In this document: one piece after another, positions 51,199 through 61,500 of the stretch
Layout of the letters: every line of letters starts with the position of its first letter
Numbering within the stretch: the stretch's first letter is position 1
NCBI RefSeq assembly: GCF_003264365.1
Contig: NZ_PYAK01000030.1
Location: forward strand, 1 to 64,000
DNA length: 64,000 nt
Direction of reading: 5' to 3'
Source of the DNA: Micromonospora noduli
GTDB taxonomy: Bacteria > Actinomycetota > Actinomycetes > Mycobacteriales > Micromonosporaceae
The notes under the pieces: generated by a model
The model's database searches: none
What the model saw: the letters and a program-made list of their open reading frames with translations, nothing else
What the model was told of the DNA's origin: nothing
Position numbers and translations under genes: made by a program

Positions 51199-54100
51199 AC
51201 CTTGGCCTTCCGGCCGCGGGTTGTCTTGGCCGGTCGCCACGAGGTCAGTGCCTCGTCGGTGAGGTGCAGGCGGTTGGTGGTCTCGGCGAGGAAACCGTCG
51301 TAGATGTCCGCCGGCGAGGCACCCCACTCCGGATCGAACTCGCCGTGCCACTGGCGTACCCAGGGAAGGATCTCGCGCAACCCCGCGACCAGCGGCAACA
51401 GCCGGTCGTCGGCCCAGCCGTCCTCCTGCTCGCGGGCCACGATCAGGGTGGCCAGGGCCTGGGCCTGCTCGCGGTGGTCCCAGCCCGCCCAGCCGACCAG
51501 CAGCGACGGGTCACCGTCGCGGCTGGCACCGGGGTACGAGACGAACCGCTCCTTGGGTACGTCGAGCTTGCCCCGATGCCGCCAGTAGCTGGTCTTGAGG
51601 AAGTCCGCCGAGGTGTACTTCGGCGGCACCGGAATGGCCTTGCGGAACTCCCGCTTCGCGGCCTCGTCGGGCAGCGCGTCCTCCTGCCGCTGCAGGTCCC
51701 ACACCTGCTCCCAGTCGGCGCGCTTGGCCAGCCCGGTGTCCTTGTAGCGCAGCGCGGCCAGATGCGGCACATGCTCGTCGGCGACCAGGCCAGCGATCAC
51801 CTTGCCGAGATCCTGACCGGGCGCGTAGAGGCTGGCGACGGTGAGCACGTCGTCGTCGCGGCGCAGCTCGTCGGCGAGCTGCGCCGTGGTCAGCGGGCGC
51901 GGCTGTTCGAGGCCGTCGACGTGCTGGTACCACAACTCCCGCGCCTCACACCGGTCCAACAGCCAGTCGCGCAGCGCCTTCTGCTGCATGACGTCCCAAC
52001 CGTCGGTGGCCCAGCGCCGCTTGCACTCCGGCCGCTCGATCAGCCCGATGTTGCGGTTGCCCTCGATGACCGCGATCCGCCGCTCCACAATCGCCCGGTA
52101 CTCGTCCGACCAATGCGACGGCAGCTCCGTGATCGGCGTCGACCCGTGCCGAGCAAACCACTGCGTCTCTGCCTCACCGGCTGCCACCTCGCGAGCGAGC
52201 ACGATCTCGAACGCCCGCTCTCCGAGGCTGAGCATCGGCGGCCGGACGCTCTCCGGCGCGGTCAACTCCTCGTCCAGCAGCCCGTAGAGCGAGTAAACCT
52301 GCCAGTCCAACTCCTCCTGCAAGCAGATCATCTGACCCCGCGTGGCGTGCCACTCGTAGGCGGTGGCGCTCAACCGCTCACGAGTTGGCACACCGGAGTC
52401 CGCGACCGCCGCCGGGGTCACCGAGGCAAGTCGCTGCGCCAGGCCGTCAATCTCCCGGCTCAGTTCAAGGGGGTACGCCGAAGGCAGCGGAAACTTGGCC
52501 AACTTAGTGCTACTGAACTGGTAGAACCTCTCCCAATCATCACTGGTGAAACCACCACCCTCACCACGAATTCCCTTGTCGTGGCAGACCTGCTTCAACC
52601 AGAAGCAGGCCGTTGAGCTGTTCAGCATGCCGAGCAGCCGCAGATGGTCATCCTGCGATGCGTCCTGCGGCAACTTGATCACCGGCGCGGTCCTGTTGAA
52701 GATATTCCCGCCCCGGTCCAGCGCGAAGTGGTTGTGTGTCGCCACCTCTCCGAACGCAACGGACAACCGTGTGCGTAGTTTCTCACGGTACAGTTCTCCG
52801 TACTCGTGCCATTGCAGCGCGGGAATGTTCTCAATCAACACACCAAAACGCTTCCGCCGCTGCAGGACGCGACGGTTCGGCCACAGATGCCTGTAGATCT
52901 GCGGCAGCGCTGACAGCGGCCGTGCCTTCAGGTGTTCGTCATACGGCCAGATACTCGCGATGTCTGGTGCGGTTTGGTAGTCCCGCACTACGTCGCCGGC
53001 CACCATTAGTCGAACAGCTTCAGCCTTCGCTCGCGCTGCTTGCGGCAGGAAGAAGGCTTCGTCCTCGGCAGTGATGGCGACGAAGCCACTCGCGGCGAGC
53101 AGCGCAGCGAGAGTCTTCTGCTTGCCGTCATCGAGAGCATCCATCAAGTCACCTGCGCCGCCGCCACTGAGGCTCCACGGGAAGACCGCTAGGTCTGCAC
53201 GCGGCGTATCACCAGCGGTCAACCACTGGGTCTCCGAGCCCGGGTTCCTCACCTGTTTGACGATGGCCTGCCAGACAAATCCCTCAGACGGGTTGTCCGG
53301 GGCGCTCGGCTCACCTCGAATCCCCATGACGGTACGGATCGTGCCCGCACGGCCTCGGTTGGCATTCCGACCAATCAGGATGACAGTTGGGGTGCCGTGG
53401 CCGGGAATGTAAGCACCAGAGGTGTCGATGATGTGGGTCAGGTTGACCTCGACGGCAAACAGCTTCTCGATCATCTTCTTGCCAAACTCGCGCTTCATGA
53501 ACGAGTTGGCGGTGATCTGACCTACATGCCCGGCACCTTCGCCGTCCTCGTCACCGGCCTTCGCAAGCTGGAAGAACCGTTGGGCGAACGGCACCGAAAG
53601 GGCGTACTTGCCGGAGCAGGCGTCGTACATTTCGCGGTATGCCTCGTTGAGGCCCTTATCCTTGACGGTGATGTAGGGCGGGTTGCCGACGACGACGTGA
53701 TAGCTGCCAGGGCTGAGGATGCTCGGGTGCTCCTGGAGGTCCTCGGTCGCATAGGCGAACTCCGTCATCGAGTCCTCGCCGAACAGCATGGCCTGCCGCC
53801 GTTTGATCAGCGAGTCGCCAACAGCGAGGTGCAGCGGCAGGAGGTAGCTGACTGAATCGGCCAGGGTCTTGACGTCGCTGGCGCGGAGGGCGGCGACCAA
53901 GAGGCGGAAGCGCGCGATTGCCACGGCGAACGGGTTGATGTCGACGCCGTGGACGGCGTCGAGAGCTAGGCGCACTCGCTCGTGGGGGTCGCGATTGGGC
54001 GCGTGCTGCTCCCACTCCTTGAGGAGCCGGTGGAAGGCACCGAGGACGAAGTGGCCCGAGCCGCAGGTTGGGTCGATCATCTTGACCACGTCGTGGCCGA

Positions 54101-54767
54101 ACTCTTCGATCGCCGGGGTGAGGGTCAGATCGAGGATGAACTCCTCGACGAACTCCGGGGTCTGGAGCAGGGCGTAGGTCTTGCGGGCCTCCTCGGAGAG
54201 GTCCTGGTAGAGGTCGCCGAGGAAGCGGGTGTCCCACTCCGGGTCGGTGAAGTCGTGGGCCAGACTGCCGGTCTCGCCGCGGCGGCGCCAGAAGGCGATG
54301 AGGTTCTTGGCCTCGTCGTGAGAGAGCGGAATCTGGTAGAGCGGGTTGTGCCGCTTATCGAAGAGTGACTTGCCGGCCTGAGTGCTGGCGATTGCGTCGT
54401 AGCCCTGGTGCAGCCAGTCGCGGAGGGTCTTGTCGGGCTGGTCACGGAAGAACTGTGCCTCGGCTTCCTCGGCGAGGACCAGGCGGTCCCCCGGGCCAGC
54501 CAGGTAGGGATCTGGCAGCAGGCCGTTGTCCTCGCAAAAGCGCACGAAGACGGTGCCGAGCACCCAGGCGACGGCGGCCTGGGTGACCCGCTCGTCTCGC
54601 CACGCTGCCCAGGTGGCGGCGGTACGCCCAACGTTGAAGGCGTGGTCGTACTCGCTACGCAGGCGGAGGCGCACCTCCTCGACCGACTCGGCCTGCACTC
54701 GCAGGTCCTTTTCCAGGTTCTTGACCTGCTTCTGCAGGTCGGACAAGAGCAGTTTCCGGTCGATCAC
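51195..54767 (-). CDS. pglX: BREX type 2 adenine-specific DNA methyltransferase PglX
   Basis: This 1190-residue protein has methyltransferase motif I IDPTCGSGHFVLGAFH near residue 235 and motif IV VVVGNPPYITV near residue 360, and the BREX-2 PglX N-terminus (IDRKLLLSDLQKQVKNLEKDLR) with a large C-terminal target-recognition region. It would methylate adenine in the host recognition sequence, marking self DNA. It uses a GTG/ATG-type start at 54767 with no strong overlap upstream, and is followed by the nuclease and membrane-segment genes. In the Streptomyces Pgl system pglX expression is phase-variable through a G-tract; I saw no long homopolymer here. Confidence 0.93.
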   Translation of the reverse strand: MIDRKLLLSDLQKQVKNLEKDLRVQAESVEEVRLRLRSEYDHAFNVGRTAATWAAWRDERVTQAAVAWVLGTVFVRFCEDNGLLPDPYLAGPGDRLVLAEEAEAQFFRDQPDKTLRDWLHQGYDAIASTQAGKSLFDKRHNPLYQIPLSHDEAKNLIAFWRRRGETGSLAHDFTDPEWDTRFLGDLYQDLSEEARKTYALLQTPEFVEEFILDLTLTPAIEEFGHDVVKMIDPTCGSGHFVLGAFHRLLKEWEQHAPNRDPHERVRLALDAVHGVDINPFAVAIARFRLLVAALRASDVKTLADSVSYLLPLHLAVGDSLIKRRQAMLFGEDSMTEFAYATEDLQEHPSILSPGSYHVVVGNPPYITVKDKGLNEAYREMYDACSGKYALSVPFAQRFFQLAKAGDEDGEGAGHVGQITANSFMKREFGKKMIEKLFAVEVNLTHIIDTSGAYIPGHGTPTVILIGRNANRGRAGTIRTVMGIRGEPSAPDNPSEGFVWQAIVKQVRNPGSETQWLTAGDTPRADLAVFPWSLSGGGAGDLMDALDDGKQKTLAALLAASGFVAITAEDEAFFLPQAARAKAEAVRLMVAGDVVRDYQTAPDIASIWPYDEHLKARPLSALPQIYRHLWPNRRVLQRRKRFGVLIENIPALQWHEYGELYREKLRTRLSVAFGEVATHNHFALDRGGNIFNRTAPVIKLPQDASQDDHLRLLGMLNSSTACFWLKQVCHDKGIRGEGGGFTSDDWERFYQFSSTKLAKFPLPSAYPLELSREIDGLAQRLASVTPAAVADSGVPTRERLSATAYEWHATRGQMICLQEELDWQVYSLYGLLDEELTAPESVRPPMLSLGERAFEIVLAREVAAGEAETQWFARHGSTPITELPSHWSDEYRAIVERRIAVIEGNRNIGLIERPECKRRWATDGWDVMQQKALRDWLLDRCEARELWYQHVDGLEQPRPLTTAQLADELRRDDDVLTVASLYAPGQDLGKVIAGLVADEHVPHLAALRYKDTGLAKRADWEQVWDLQRQEDALPDEAAKREFRKAIPVPPKYTSADFLKTSYWRHRGKLDVPKERFVSYPGASRDGDPSLLVGWAGWDHREQAQALATLIVAREQEDGWADDRLLPLVAGLREILPWVRQWHGEFDPEWGASPADIYDGFLAETTNRLHLTDEALTSWRPAKTTRGRKAKV

Positions 54768-54839
54768 GCGCCGACTCTAGCCGTCCCGTCGACGGGACGG
54801 GGGTACCCAAAAGGCTCGTATAGGTAGCCGGCCCGCTAC

Positions 54840-55079
54840 CTACGGCTCCCGCATCCAGGTCTTGGGGTCGGTCACGAAGACACCCTTGCCCTGCTGCCGT
54901 CGAATCACCCGCAGAGCTTCCAACCGGGCGTAGGCCATCTGCACGGTCCCGTGGCTGACGTCGTAGCGAGCACGCAGCTCAATGATCGAGGGCAGCTTGT
55001 CCCCGGGCTTCAACTTCTTCGACCTGACGTCGGCGATCACATCATCGGCGATGCGCCAGTAATCCGGCACTTCTCGCAT
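54840..55079 (-). CDS. Short GntR-family regulator
   Basis: This 79-residue protein is just a GntR winged helix: YWRIADDVIADVRSKKLKPGDKLPSIIELRARYDVSHGTVQMAYARLEALRVI, then a short basic end (QGKGVFV). No effector domain is present, as is common for regulators of actinomycete integrative elements. The ATG at 55079 has GAGGAG at 4 bases; a longer start at 55124 is less likely. It is divergent from the DivIVA operon and probably controls the promoter in the 312-base gap between them. Confidence 0.82.
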   Translation of the reverse strand: MREVPDYWRIADDVIADVRSKKLKPGDKLPSIIELRARYDVSHGTVQMAYARLEALRVIRRQQGKGVFVTDPKTWMREP

Positions 55080-55086
55080 GGCACTC

Positions 55087-55194
55087 CTCGCGTGGCAACC
55101 CGATTTGATCACACCGCGACGCACCTAACAAGCAACGTTGACTCATCTGACATGTCGAGCTATGTTGATTCCGAGCTGCTTCTCGCGTGGCAAC
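55087..55194. repeat. 13-base direct repeat pair in the GntR/DivIVA promoter region
   Basis: CTCGCGTGGCAAC occurs at 55087-55099 and again at 55182-55194, on either side of the promoter at 55138. The copies may be binding sites for the adjacent GntR regulator. The rest of the 312-base gap between the two genes holds nothing else I can identify. Confidence 0.4.
55138..55166 (+). promoter_or_regulatory. Sigma-70-type promoter for the DivIVA gene pair
   Basis: TTGACT (55138-55143), a 17-base spacer and TATGTT (55161-55166) form a near-consensus promoter, unusual in this GC-rich sequence. It points at the DivIVA gene, whose start lies about 220 bases downstream, leaving a long leader. It lies inside the GntR/DivIVA divergent region, between the direct repeats. 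Confidence 0.55.
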
Positions 55195-55391
55195 GAGTTC
55201 GGCTCATCCCCTGGTCGGGGCGGGTGCGTGTGCCCGTCCCGACCCACCGGACTGCTCTGCTGTCGTACCGCCGAATTGGGCTGCGGCGGCGGAGCGGGCG
55301 GGTCGCCCGCGGCCCCCGAGCGGACGGCCCGCCCTTCCAGACCCACCACAAGGACCTTTCGCGCTCCCACCTGCCCTCAGAGAGGACCGTC

Positions 55392-55685
55392 GTGGCCCAG
55401 GTGTATCGAGGTGGCCAGCCCTACCCCGCCGGCTACCCAGGCCGGTTGACGCCGCACGAGGTGCGGACCCGCGAGTTCGCCGCGTGTCGGCGCGGCGTCG
55501 ACCCCGATGAGGTACGCGAGTTCCAGGCCCGGGTGGCCGACGATCTGGCCATGCTCAACGAGACGGTACGGCTGCTCAGCCAGGAGAACGACCGGATCAA
55601 GCGAGCGCTGCGTGACTGGCAGACCATGCACGCGCGGGAGTGCCCGCCACCGCAGGAGCGCCACCACAACTCCGGCCACTGGTGA
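55392..55685 (+). CDS. Small DivIVA-domain protein
   Basis: This 97-residue protein has the DivIVA-type motif LTPHEVRTREF at residues ~20-30 and a following coiled coil (EVREFQARVADDLAMLNETVRLLSQEN). The GTG start has AGAGGA at good spacing. Small DivIVA-domain proteins with this opening (YPAGYPGRLTP) are typical of actinomycete integrative elements and plasmids, usually next to a short GntR gene, as here. Its stop overlaps the next GTG (GTGA). A membrane-curvature or cell-pole role is assumed from the family, not shown. Confidence 0.72.
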   Translation: MAQVYRGGQPYPAGYPGRLTPHEVRTREFAACRRGVDPDEVREFQARVADDLAMLNETVRLLSQENDRIKRALRDWQTMHARECPPPQERHHNSGHW

Positions 55686-55960
55686 CCGCGCGCCCCTCCC
55701 CCGGAGACCTGCTCGTCATCGACGGCCGAGCCTCGGTGCAGTTCGCCGGAGACCGTGCGCTGACCTTCCGCGTCGTCTCAGTCTGCGACCGACCGACGTA
55801 CGAGGGCTGGGTCTGGTTGACCGGCTACGTCATCAACCGCCGAGGCAACGCAACCGCCAAACGCGAGATCTTCGTCCAACTCGCCGGCCTCCGTCCCGCT
55901 CCCGTGCTCGCCCCACCGACTCGGAGCGGGCGGGGCCGCCGACCCCGAGCCGCTCGTTGA
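55682..55960 (+). CDS. Conserved small protein paired with the DivIVA gene
   Basis: This 92-residue protein starts at the GTG overlapping the DivIVA stop (GTGA). It has a compact beta-rich core (GDLLVIDGRASVQFAGDRAL, WVWLTGYVINRRGNA) and ends in an arginine-rich tail. No domain is recognised. In related elements a protein of this form commonly follows the DivIVA gene, so the pair likely works together. It converges on the 56014 gene with a 53-base gap. Confidence 0.55.
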   Translation: MTARPSPGDLLVIDGRASVQFAGDRALTFRVVSVCDRPTYEGWVWLTGYVINRRGNATAKREIFVQLAGLRPAPVLAPPTRSGRGRRPRAAR

Positions 55961-56013
55961 GCGATGCCACCCAAGTGCTTCGCGGCCACTCACCGATGCC
56001 TCAACAGAGGGCA

Positions 56014-56904
56014 TTACGGGGCAGTTGCTGGGCCCTTTCGATGCCACCACGCCGTGAAGAGAGTGGTCACCTGCGCCTTGACATCCTCCGCGACGATTCC
56101 TTGGGCGTCACCCATGAGCGGCACGACGGCGTGCTGGTAGACATCCCGGTGCCGTTCGATGGAGGGGCAGGCGAACACGGCCAGCATCCGGAGGACGCGC
56201 ACGGTGTCGGCGCCCAGCAGAGGGAAGTGAGCTTCGAGCAGGCGGGTCAGAGCCGCCCACACCTTGTCGACGACGATGTCTACGACAGCGTCCTTCACCA
56301 GCTCGGAGATGCGGGACGTGAAGTGATTCGACAACGCCTTCTTGACGGCCTGCTTGGCCGCGTCGGTGAAAAGGCCGACGACCTTGTTGATCCTCTCGAT
56401 CAACTGGATCAGCGCCACCAGGAGGCTGCACCAGCCGTGACTGGCCAGACCCTTCTTAATCTCCCGCGCGGTTGGCTCATTCTGAACGAGGTTGTCGATG
56501 TCGCGCGATATCTCGTCCCAGGGGTCCACCATGATCGCATCGGCGAGGATGTTCATCCGCCCGTTGTCGAACGCCACCGCCGTCCCGTCGCCGACCTCGA
56601 AGTCACGTTCGAGCCTGCCCTCGGTCTTGGGACGCGGGTCTGTGGCCCACAGGTGCTCAGCGATGCCGAGACGGGCAAGATCGAGGGAGACCTGTCGGCT
56701 TTTCGCGTTGGACCTCAGTTCCCCGGCGCGGTCTTTTTGGAGGTCGCCGTTGAGCGCATGTCGCCGCTCGTCGCGTACGGCCGGGCGCTCGACGGCGAGC
56801 TCTGCCCATCCATCCCAGCCATGCAGCGAGCCGCCACAGCCGGAGCACTTACAGCCCGGATTTTGGGCCTTCGCGCAGTTCGCTCGATGAGTGTTCACAG
56901 CCAT
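56014..56904 (-). CDS. Hypothetical protein with N-terminal Cys/His cluster
   Basis: This 296-residue protein of no recognised family opens MAVNTHRANC followed by CKCSGCGG, a Cys/His group (one His and four Cys within residues 6-23) likely to bind zinc. The middle is hydrophilic (residues 30-120), and the second half is helical and amphipathic with possible pore-like segments (LVALIQLIERINKVVGLF, ELVKDAVVDIVVDKVW). The ATG is used without a strong RBS. It shares the DivIVA/GntR block with no operon neighbour. A defence role is suggested only by location. Confidence 0.5.
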   Translation of the reverse strand: MAVNTHRANCAKAQNPGCKCSGCGGSLHGWDGWAELAVERPAVRDERRHALNGDLQKDRAGELRSNAKSRQVSLDLARLGIAEHLWATDPRPKTEGRLERDFEVGDGTAVAFDNGRMNILADAIMVDPWDEISRDIDNLVQNEPTAREIKKGLASHGWCSLLVALIQLIERINKVVGLFTDAAKQAVKKALSNHFTSRISELVKDAVVDIVVDKVWAALTRLLEAHFPLLGADTVRVLRMLAVFACPSIERHRDVYQHAVVPLMGDAQGIVAEDVKAQVTTLFTAWWHRKGPATAP

Positions 56905-57395
56905 CCACAGCCCCCAGATCGGCTCGCCGTCGCTTGGGGTGAAGCACCGATAACCCTAAGTACCTAGCTAGTCGCTGCCAATCTGGTCCTGTCGCTGAAG
57001 ATCAGGCATTTCGCCGCTCCAGCGAGATTGCTTAGCTGCCAGGTGCGTAGGCACCTCGCCTGCATCTATTGATGCTGTCGGATTCTTGATGGACGTGGGC
57101 GGAACGATCTGCAGGTCCGGATGGCCGGCAAGATGGCGTCCAACTGGCCGGCCTCCGCGCCGCGCCGCGCACGACGCCTCAGGCATGGCGGCCTTCGCGC
57201 AGCAGGGCCGACATCTATGCTCGTCGCGACGGCGTGCCGCGTGCCCGTACCGTCTCCGGCGCCTGCCGTTGCCTCGGCAAGGTGACACCGGGTGACAGAG
57301 ACGGGGCCGACGGGATCACCAAGACGTTGATGCCTCTCTGTCTGGTGCCACTTCGACCAGACCGGCCGGGCGAGCGATGGAGGAGGCAACTTCAC
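56905..57395. other. 491-base gap between divergent genes
   Basis: This stretch separates the Cys/His-cluster gene (minus) and the 57396 gene (plus). Apart from a strong RBS (AGGAGG) immediately before the latter I see no promoter, repeat, RNA gene or credible short gene in it. Open frames here are long GC-rich shadows without a start context. Confidence 0.5.
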
Positions 57396-58487
57396 ATGGC
57401 TGCCATCGACGGATTCCGGCCCTGGGTCGTCGAGGCCCTCGGCCCCGACCGAATGGACAAGCTGGTCCACCTCGCAAGCCGCAACGACGAGTTGGACAGC
57501 TTGACGGTTGATGCCGGGACCGTGGAAGTGACGATGGTGCCTCTGCAGGGCCGTGAGGCAGAACGCTGGGCACGCCAGGCGTCCCTTCGCGGCGAAGACT
57601 GGGCCTACGTTGAAGCCGGCGAAACAGTGCTGGGCATGGACGAGTTATCGGAGGAGGGCCGCCGCGACCCCGGCAACGCGGTCGTCTTTCCGGAGCTGCA
57701 CATGCGTCTGGTGAGCTGGTGGCTGTTCCATGCCTGGCGGGCAGTGGACCTCGTGCAGGACGGACTGAACGCGCTCGCCCGTTGGCGGATCAGCTCGGCG
57801 GTGCTGTTCTCCCGCGCGCTCATCGAGCAGGCGGGCTGCCTGTTGGTGGAAAGTGGTCAATTGGGTGCGGCCTGGTCCCAGGTAAAGGGCACACCGGAGG
57901 ATCTGCCGTTGGATCGGTGCAGGGCCGCCCGCAGTCAGCTACATCCCGTCCTGCTACGTGCCGCGTTCGGTTCCCGCATCGAGGGGATTCCCGAGCAACT
58001 GAAGGCCACCAGCGTCTTGACCTACCGTGACAAGCTCTGCAAAGCGACCGGTGATCAACGCTTCAAGACCTGGTACGACTGGCTCTCCGATGCCGCACAT
58101 CCCGCGTTCGGCGCGCGAATCGCCCTATCCACTCCGCCGATGCGGCACGATTCCGGGGGTCTCGTCGTGCGTTACCACGCTCGCTCCCCTATGACGCTGA
58201 CGTCCGCCGATGGCGGCACCGAGCGGTTGGACAACGACCTCGCGTCGCAGGCCGCCGACGCACTCGTCGCCGCAGCCTCGATCATCTACGAGCTTCTCGA
58301 CGACTCGCTTCGCGTCGTGGACGACCTCGGCCTTACCACCGGGGCCGCCCGGTTGACCACGCGGGTGTACTGGCGGAACCACAAGCCGGTCAAGGGGAAA
58401 CGACGTTGCCCGTGCGGCCTTGGACCATGGTCGTCATGCGGTCATCGGTGGGGGGAACCAGCACCAAGCATCCGGATGTACCGCTAG
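57396..58487 (+). CDS. Hypothetical protein with SEC-C-like C-terminus
   Basis: This 363-residue protein is largely helical (WWLFHAWRAVDLVQDGLNALARW, SSAVLFSRALIEQAGCLL) in a layout that recalls DUF5677-type proteins, though I cannot assign it. The end contains RRCPCGLGPWSSCGHRWG, a Cys/His group like a SEC-C zinc motif. The ATG at 57396 has AGGAGG at 9 bases; an upstream in-frame start at 57234 lacks one. It converges on pglW with a 66-base gap. A nucleic-acid- or protein-binding role through the zinc motif is possible. Confidence 0.55.
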   Translation: MAAIDGFRPWVVEALGPDRMDKLVHLASRNDELDSLTVDAGTVEVTMVPLQGREAERWARQASLRGEDWAYVEAGETVLGMDELSEEGRRDPGNAVVFPELHMRLVSWWLFHAWRAVDLVQDGLNALARWRISSAVLFSRALIEQAGCLLVESGQLGAAWSQVKGTPEDLPLDRCRAARSQLHPVLLRAAFGSRIEGIPEQLKATSVLTYRDKLCKATGDQRFKTWYDWLSDAAHPAFGARIALSTPPMRHDSGGLVVRYHARSPMTLTSADGGTERLDNDLASQAADALVAAASIIYELLDDSLRVVDDLGLTTGAARLTTRVYWRNHKPVKGKRRCPCGLGPWSSCGHRWGEPAPSIRMYR

Positions 58488-58553
58488 GACCGACATCGCA
58501 ACGACGAGAGATGCTCTCCCTGTTCGGCTGAGGCGACAGCACCCGGCGGCTGG

Positions 58554-61500
58554 TCAGGCGGTGACCGCGCTGCGGTGGGCGTTGACGACCCAGGCGTCGG
58601 GTAGCGCGATCCACTCGTTGTCGCCCACCCGCACCACCGCACCGTCGAGCTTGGGCAGCAGCGCCGGATCCTCCATCGGGCAGAGCAGCCAGACATCCCC
58701 CGCCCCGCCGCGCGCCGCGTCAGCCACCTCGTGCAGTCGCTCCATCGCCCGGTACCGCGCCAGCACCGCCGCGTCGTGCAGCAGTACCGGCCCATCCGCG
58801 GCAGACAGCGAGTCGTGCAGCGATGGCAAGGTAAGCTGCCACGCCTGCTCGACGTACTCCCCCAGCTTGATAGCCGCCCGCGACCCCTCTTGGGCGATGT
58901 CCGCGCTGAGCACGGTCTCCCACGTCGGCTTCGGTCGGGCGTCGACCAGGGCGTGCAGGTGATCCAGGAAGCGCGCCGCCACGTTGACCGGCCGGGCGTC
59001 GAAGCGCCGCGCCAGCTCCTCCTGGGCCAGGTGATACCGGTCGAGGCGTACCGTCAGGGCCCGGAACCCACCTGCGGACCGCGCCCCCGCCAGCCGCTCC
59101 TCGGCACGCATCGCCGCCGCCAGTTCCGGAGACTCTGCCGTCCATCGGCTCGGTTTGGCAGTGACCGACGGTCGCCGCTGAATGATCGACACCGAGGACG
59201 AGGCCGCGCGGGGCGGCGGCGAGACGTACCGGTCCCGGTCCCAGCGCAGCTCGAAGCCAGCCTCGGCCAGCAGCCGGTCCAGTTTGGGGTGGCCCGGCAG
59301 GGGGTCCAGCTCCGGGAAACGCGCGGTGACCCGGTCCGCGACGTGCGTCGGGGTCAGCCCACGCCGTCCGTCGGAAGCGACCGTCGGCGGCACCACACCA
59401 GCCTGGGCCAGCCGCAGTGCCCGCACCGGGTCGAGGTCGCGCGGGTAGAGCTCCAGCCGCGCGGTGGCGGCGGCCCGCTCCGAGGCCACTGCGGCGAGCA
59501 ACACCCGTCGTCGTTCGTCGAACGCCTCGGCCGCCCCGCCGGGAGCGGTCACCGCCGCGAGGGTCCGCAGCACTGTCGCTGGGCTGGGCAGCACCTCACT
59601 CGCGGCGAGTTTGTCGGCGGCCTTGCCGAGCGCGTCGGCGTAGTCGAGCAGCGCCGGCGCGGCCGGGGTTTCCGGCGCGTCGTCCTCGCTGACCTCCAAC
59701 GCGACCAGCAGCCGGTCGCCGCGCGGGTGCGGCTTGCCGTTGATGTCGGCGCGGGTGTGTCGGCGCAGCAACAGGCGCGGCTCCTCGGCGAGCGCGTCGA
59801 CCTCCACAGCGGCGCGCACCGCCGCGACGGCCACCGCGAGACGCAGCTCGTCCCCGGTGCGCACTGAGCCACGACTGCTCAGCAGCGCTGCGGCCAGCTC
59901 GGCGACACCCATCACCCGGCCGCCCTCGTGCAACAGCTCGATGATCTGGGTACGCACGCTGCCGACCACCGGGATCTCGTGCCAGCGCTTGCGTTGCTTA
60001 CCGAGGATCTGCGCGACCCGACCGGAGGTGACGCCCAGCGCCGTGGCCACCTGCGGCTGCTGCGGCCACAGTTGCAACGCCGGCAACGCCCCTGACTCAT
60101 CGGGCAGGTGCAGCAGCAGCCGGGTCCCCTCGATCTCGGTGGCGTTCCGGCCGTTCTTCGCCGGAACGAGCAGCGTGGCGATGGCATCCAGGCCGACGCG
60201 TACCAGATCGGTGTCGCCGTGGCCGGAATTGGTCTCGGTGGCCGCCTCTTCGCTGGCTGCCCTGCGGGCGGCGGGCGTGGTGGGCAGCGTTTCCCGCTCC
60301 CCCAGCCGCTGCCGCCACTCCTTGACCCGGCGTTGCAGCTCCTGACGGGTCTTTGCCCCCAGACCGGGCAGGTGGGCGAGCTTGTTCGCGACCGCGAGCA
60401 GCTCACCGACGGTGGTGGCCTCCAGACGGTGCGCAGCAGATACCGCGCGTGGGGTGAGACCCGCCGCCTCCAGCGTGGTGGCCCGGGTGGCCTTGCCGGC
60501 GGCCTCGTCTCGGGCCGCAGCGGCGACCTGCTCGTCCGGCTCGTCGACATCGGGGTGCTCGGTGCCGACCGGGGTGCTCGCGTCCGAGCGGCGGAACACG
60601 TCCTGCCAGGCGTCGCGCAGATCCTTCAGCGACGCGTGGCGTCGACGGTGGTCACGGTGCAGTGCACGCTGGAAGAACTCCACAAGGCCGTCGCGAATCG
60701 CCGGGTCGAACGCCTCGGCGGCCAGCACCGGCGGGCCATCGGTGAGCTGCGGTTCGGTTCCGCCGTCGCCCCAGACCGGCAGCTCTCCGGACGCCATCTC
60801 GTGCAGGGTGACCGCGAGCGCGTACCACTCGGCGTGCTTGTCGAAGACCGGGCGGTTGGCGGTGCCGAGGAACGGGTCCAGATAGCGAGGAGTGCCGGCG
60901 GTGATCTCCTTGACCGACACTCCGGCCAGGGAGAAGTCGAAGAGCACCAACTGCCTCGTGCGGTTGGGCCGGATCCGGATGGCGATGTTGTCCGGCTTGA
61001 TGTCGCGGTGGTAGACGCCCTCGCCCTCCAGGTAGTCGAGGGCGCCAAACAGATAGTCGCTGTACGTCTCCAGCTCGTCGACCGTGAGCCGACCGTCGTC
61101 GCGCAGCTTGCGCGCCAGTGTGTGGTCGCCAGCGTGCTCGAGCACCACCACGGTGCGGTTGCCCAGCTGCAACGGCTCCGGCCGGGCCAGCCGGATCACC
61201 CGGGAGTCGGTGAGCGGGCCGAGCACCCGGGCCTCGTGGGCCAGCCGGGCACCCTTCTCGTCGGAAAGCCCGACCTTCAGGACCTCTTCCCGCCGGGTCC
61301 GCTCGTTGAAGCCGAGGAACGCCCGACAGGTCGAGCCGGTGCCGAGGCGGCGGACGATCTTCCACTCGCCGACTCGGTCGCCCCCACGCGCCTCCAGCGG
61401 GTCGGGTTGCTCGGGTGCCGGCTCCTCCGGGTGCACCGAGCCCGGCGGCGGGCTGGTCAACTCGTCCTCGACGAGCTGGAGCATCTCGACGAAGTCGGCG

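Noticed and set aside
51195..54767. Phase-variable homopolymer tract in pglX
   Set aside because: The Streptomyces precedent made this likely, but I see no long G or C run in the gene.
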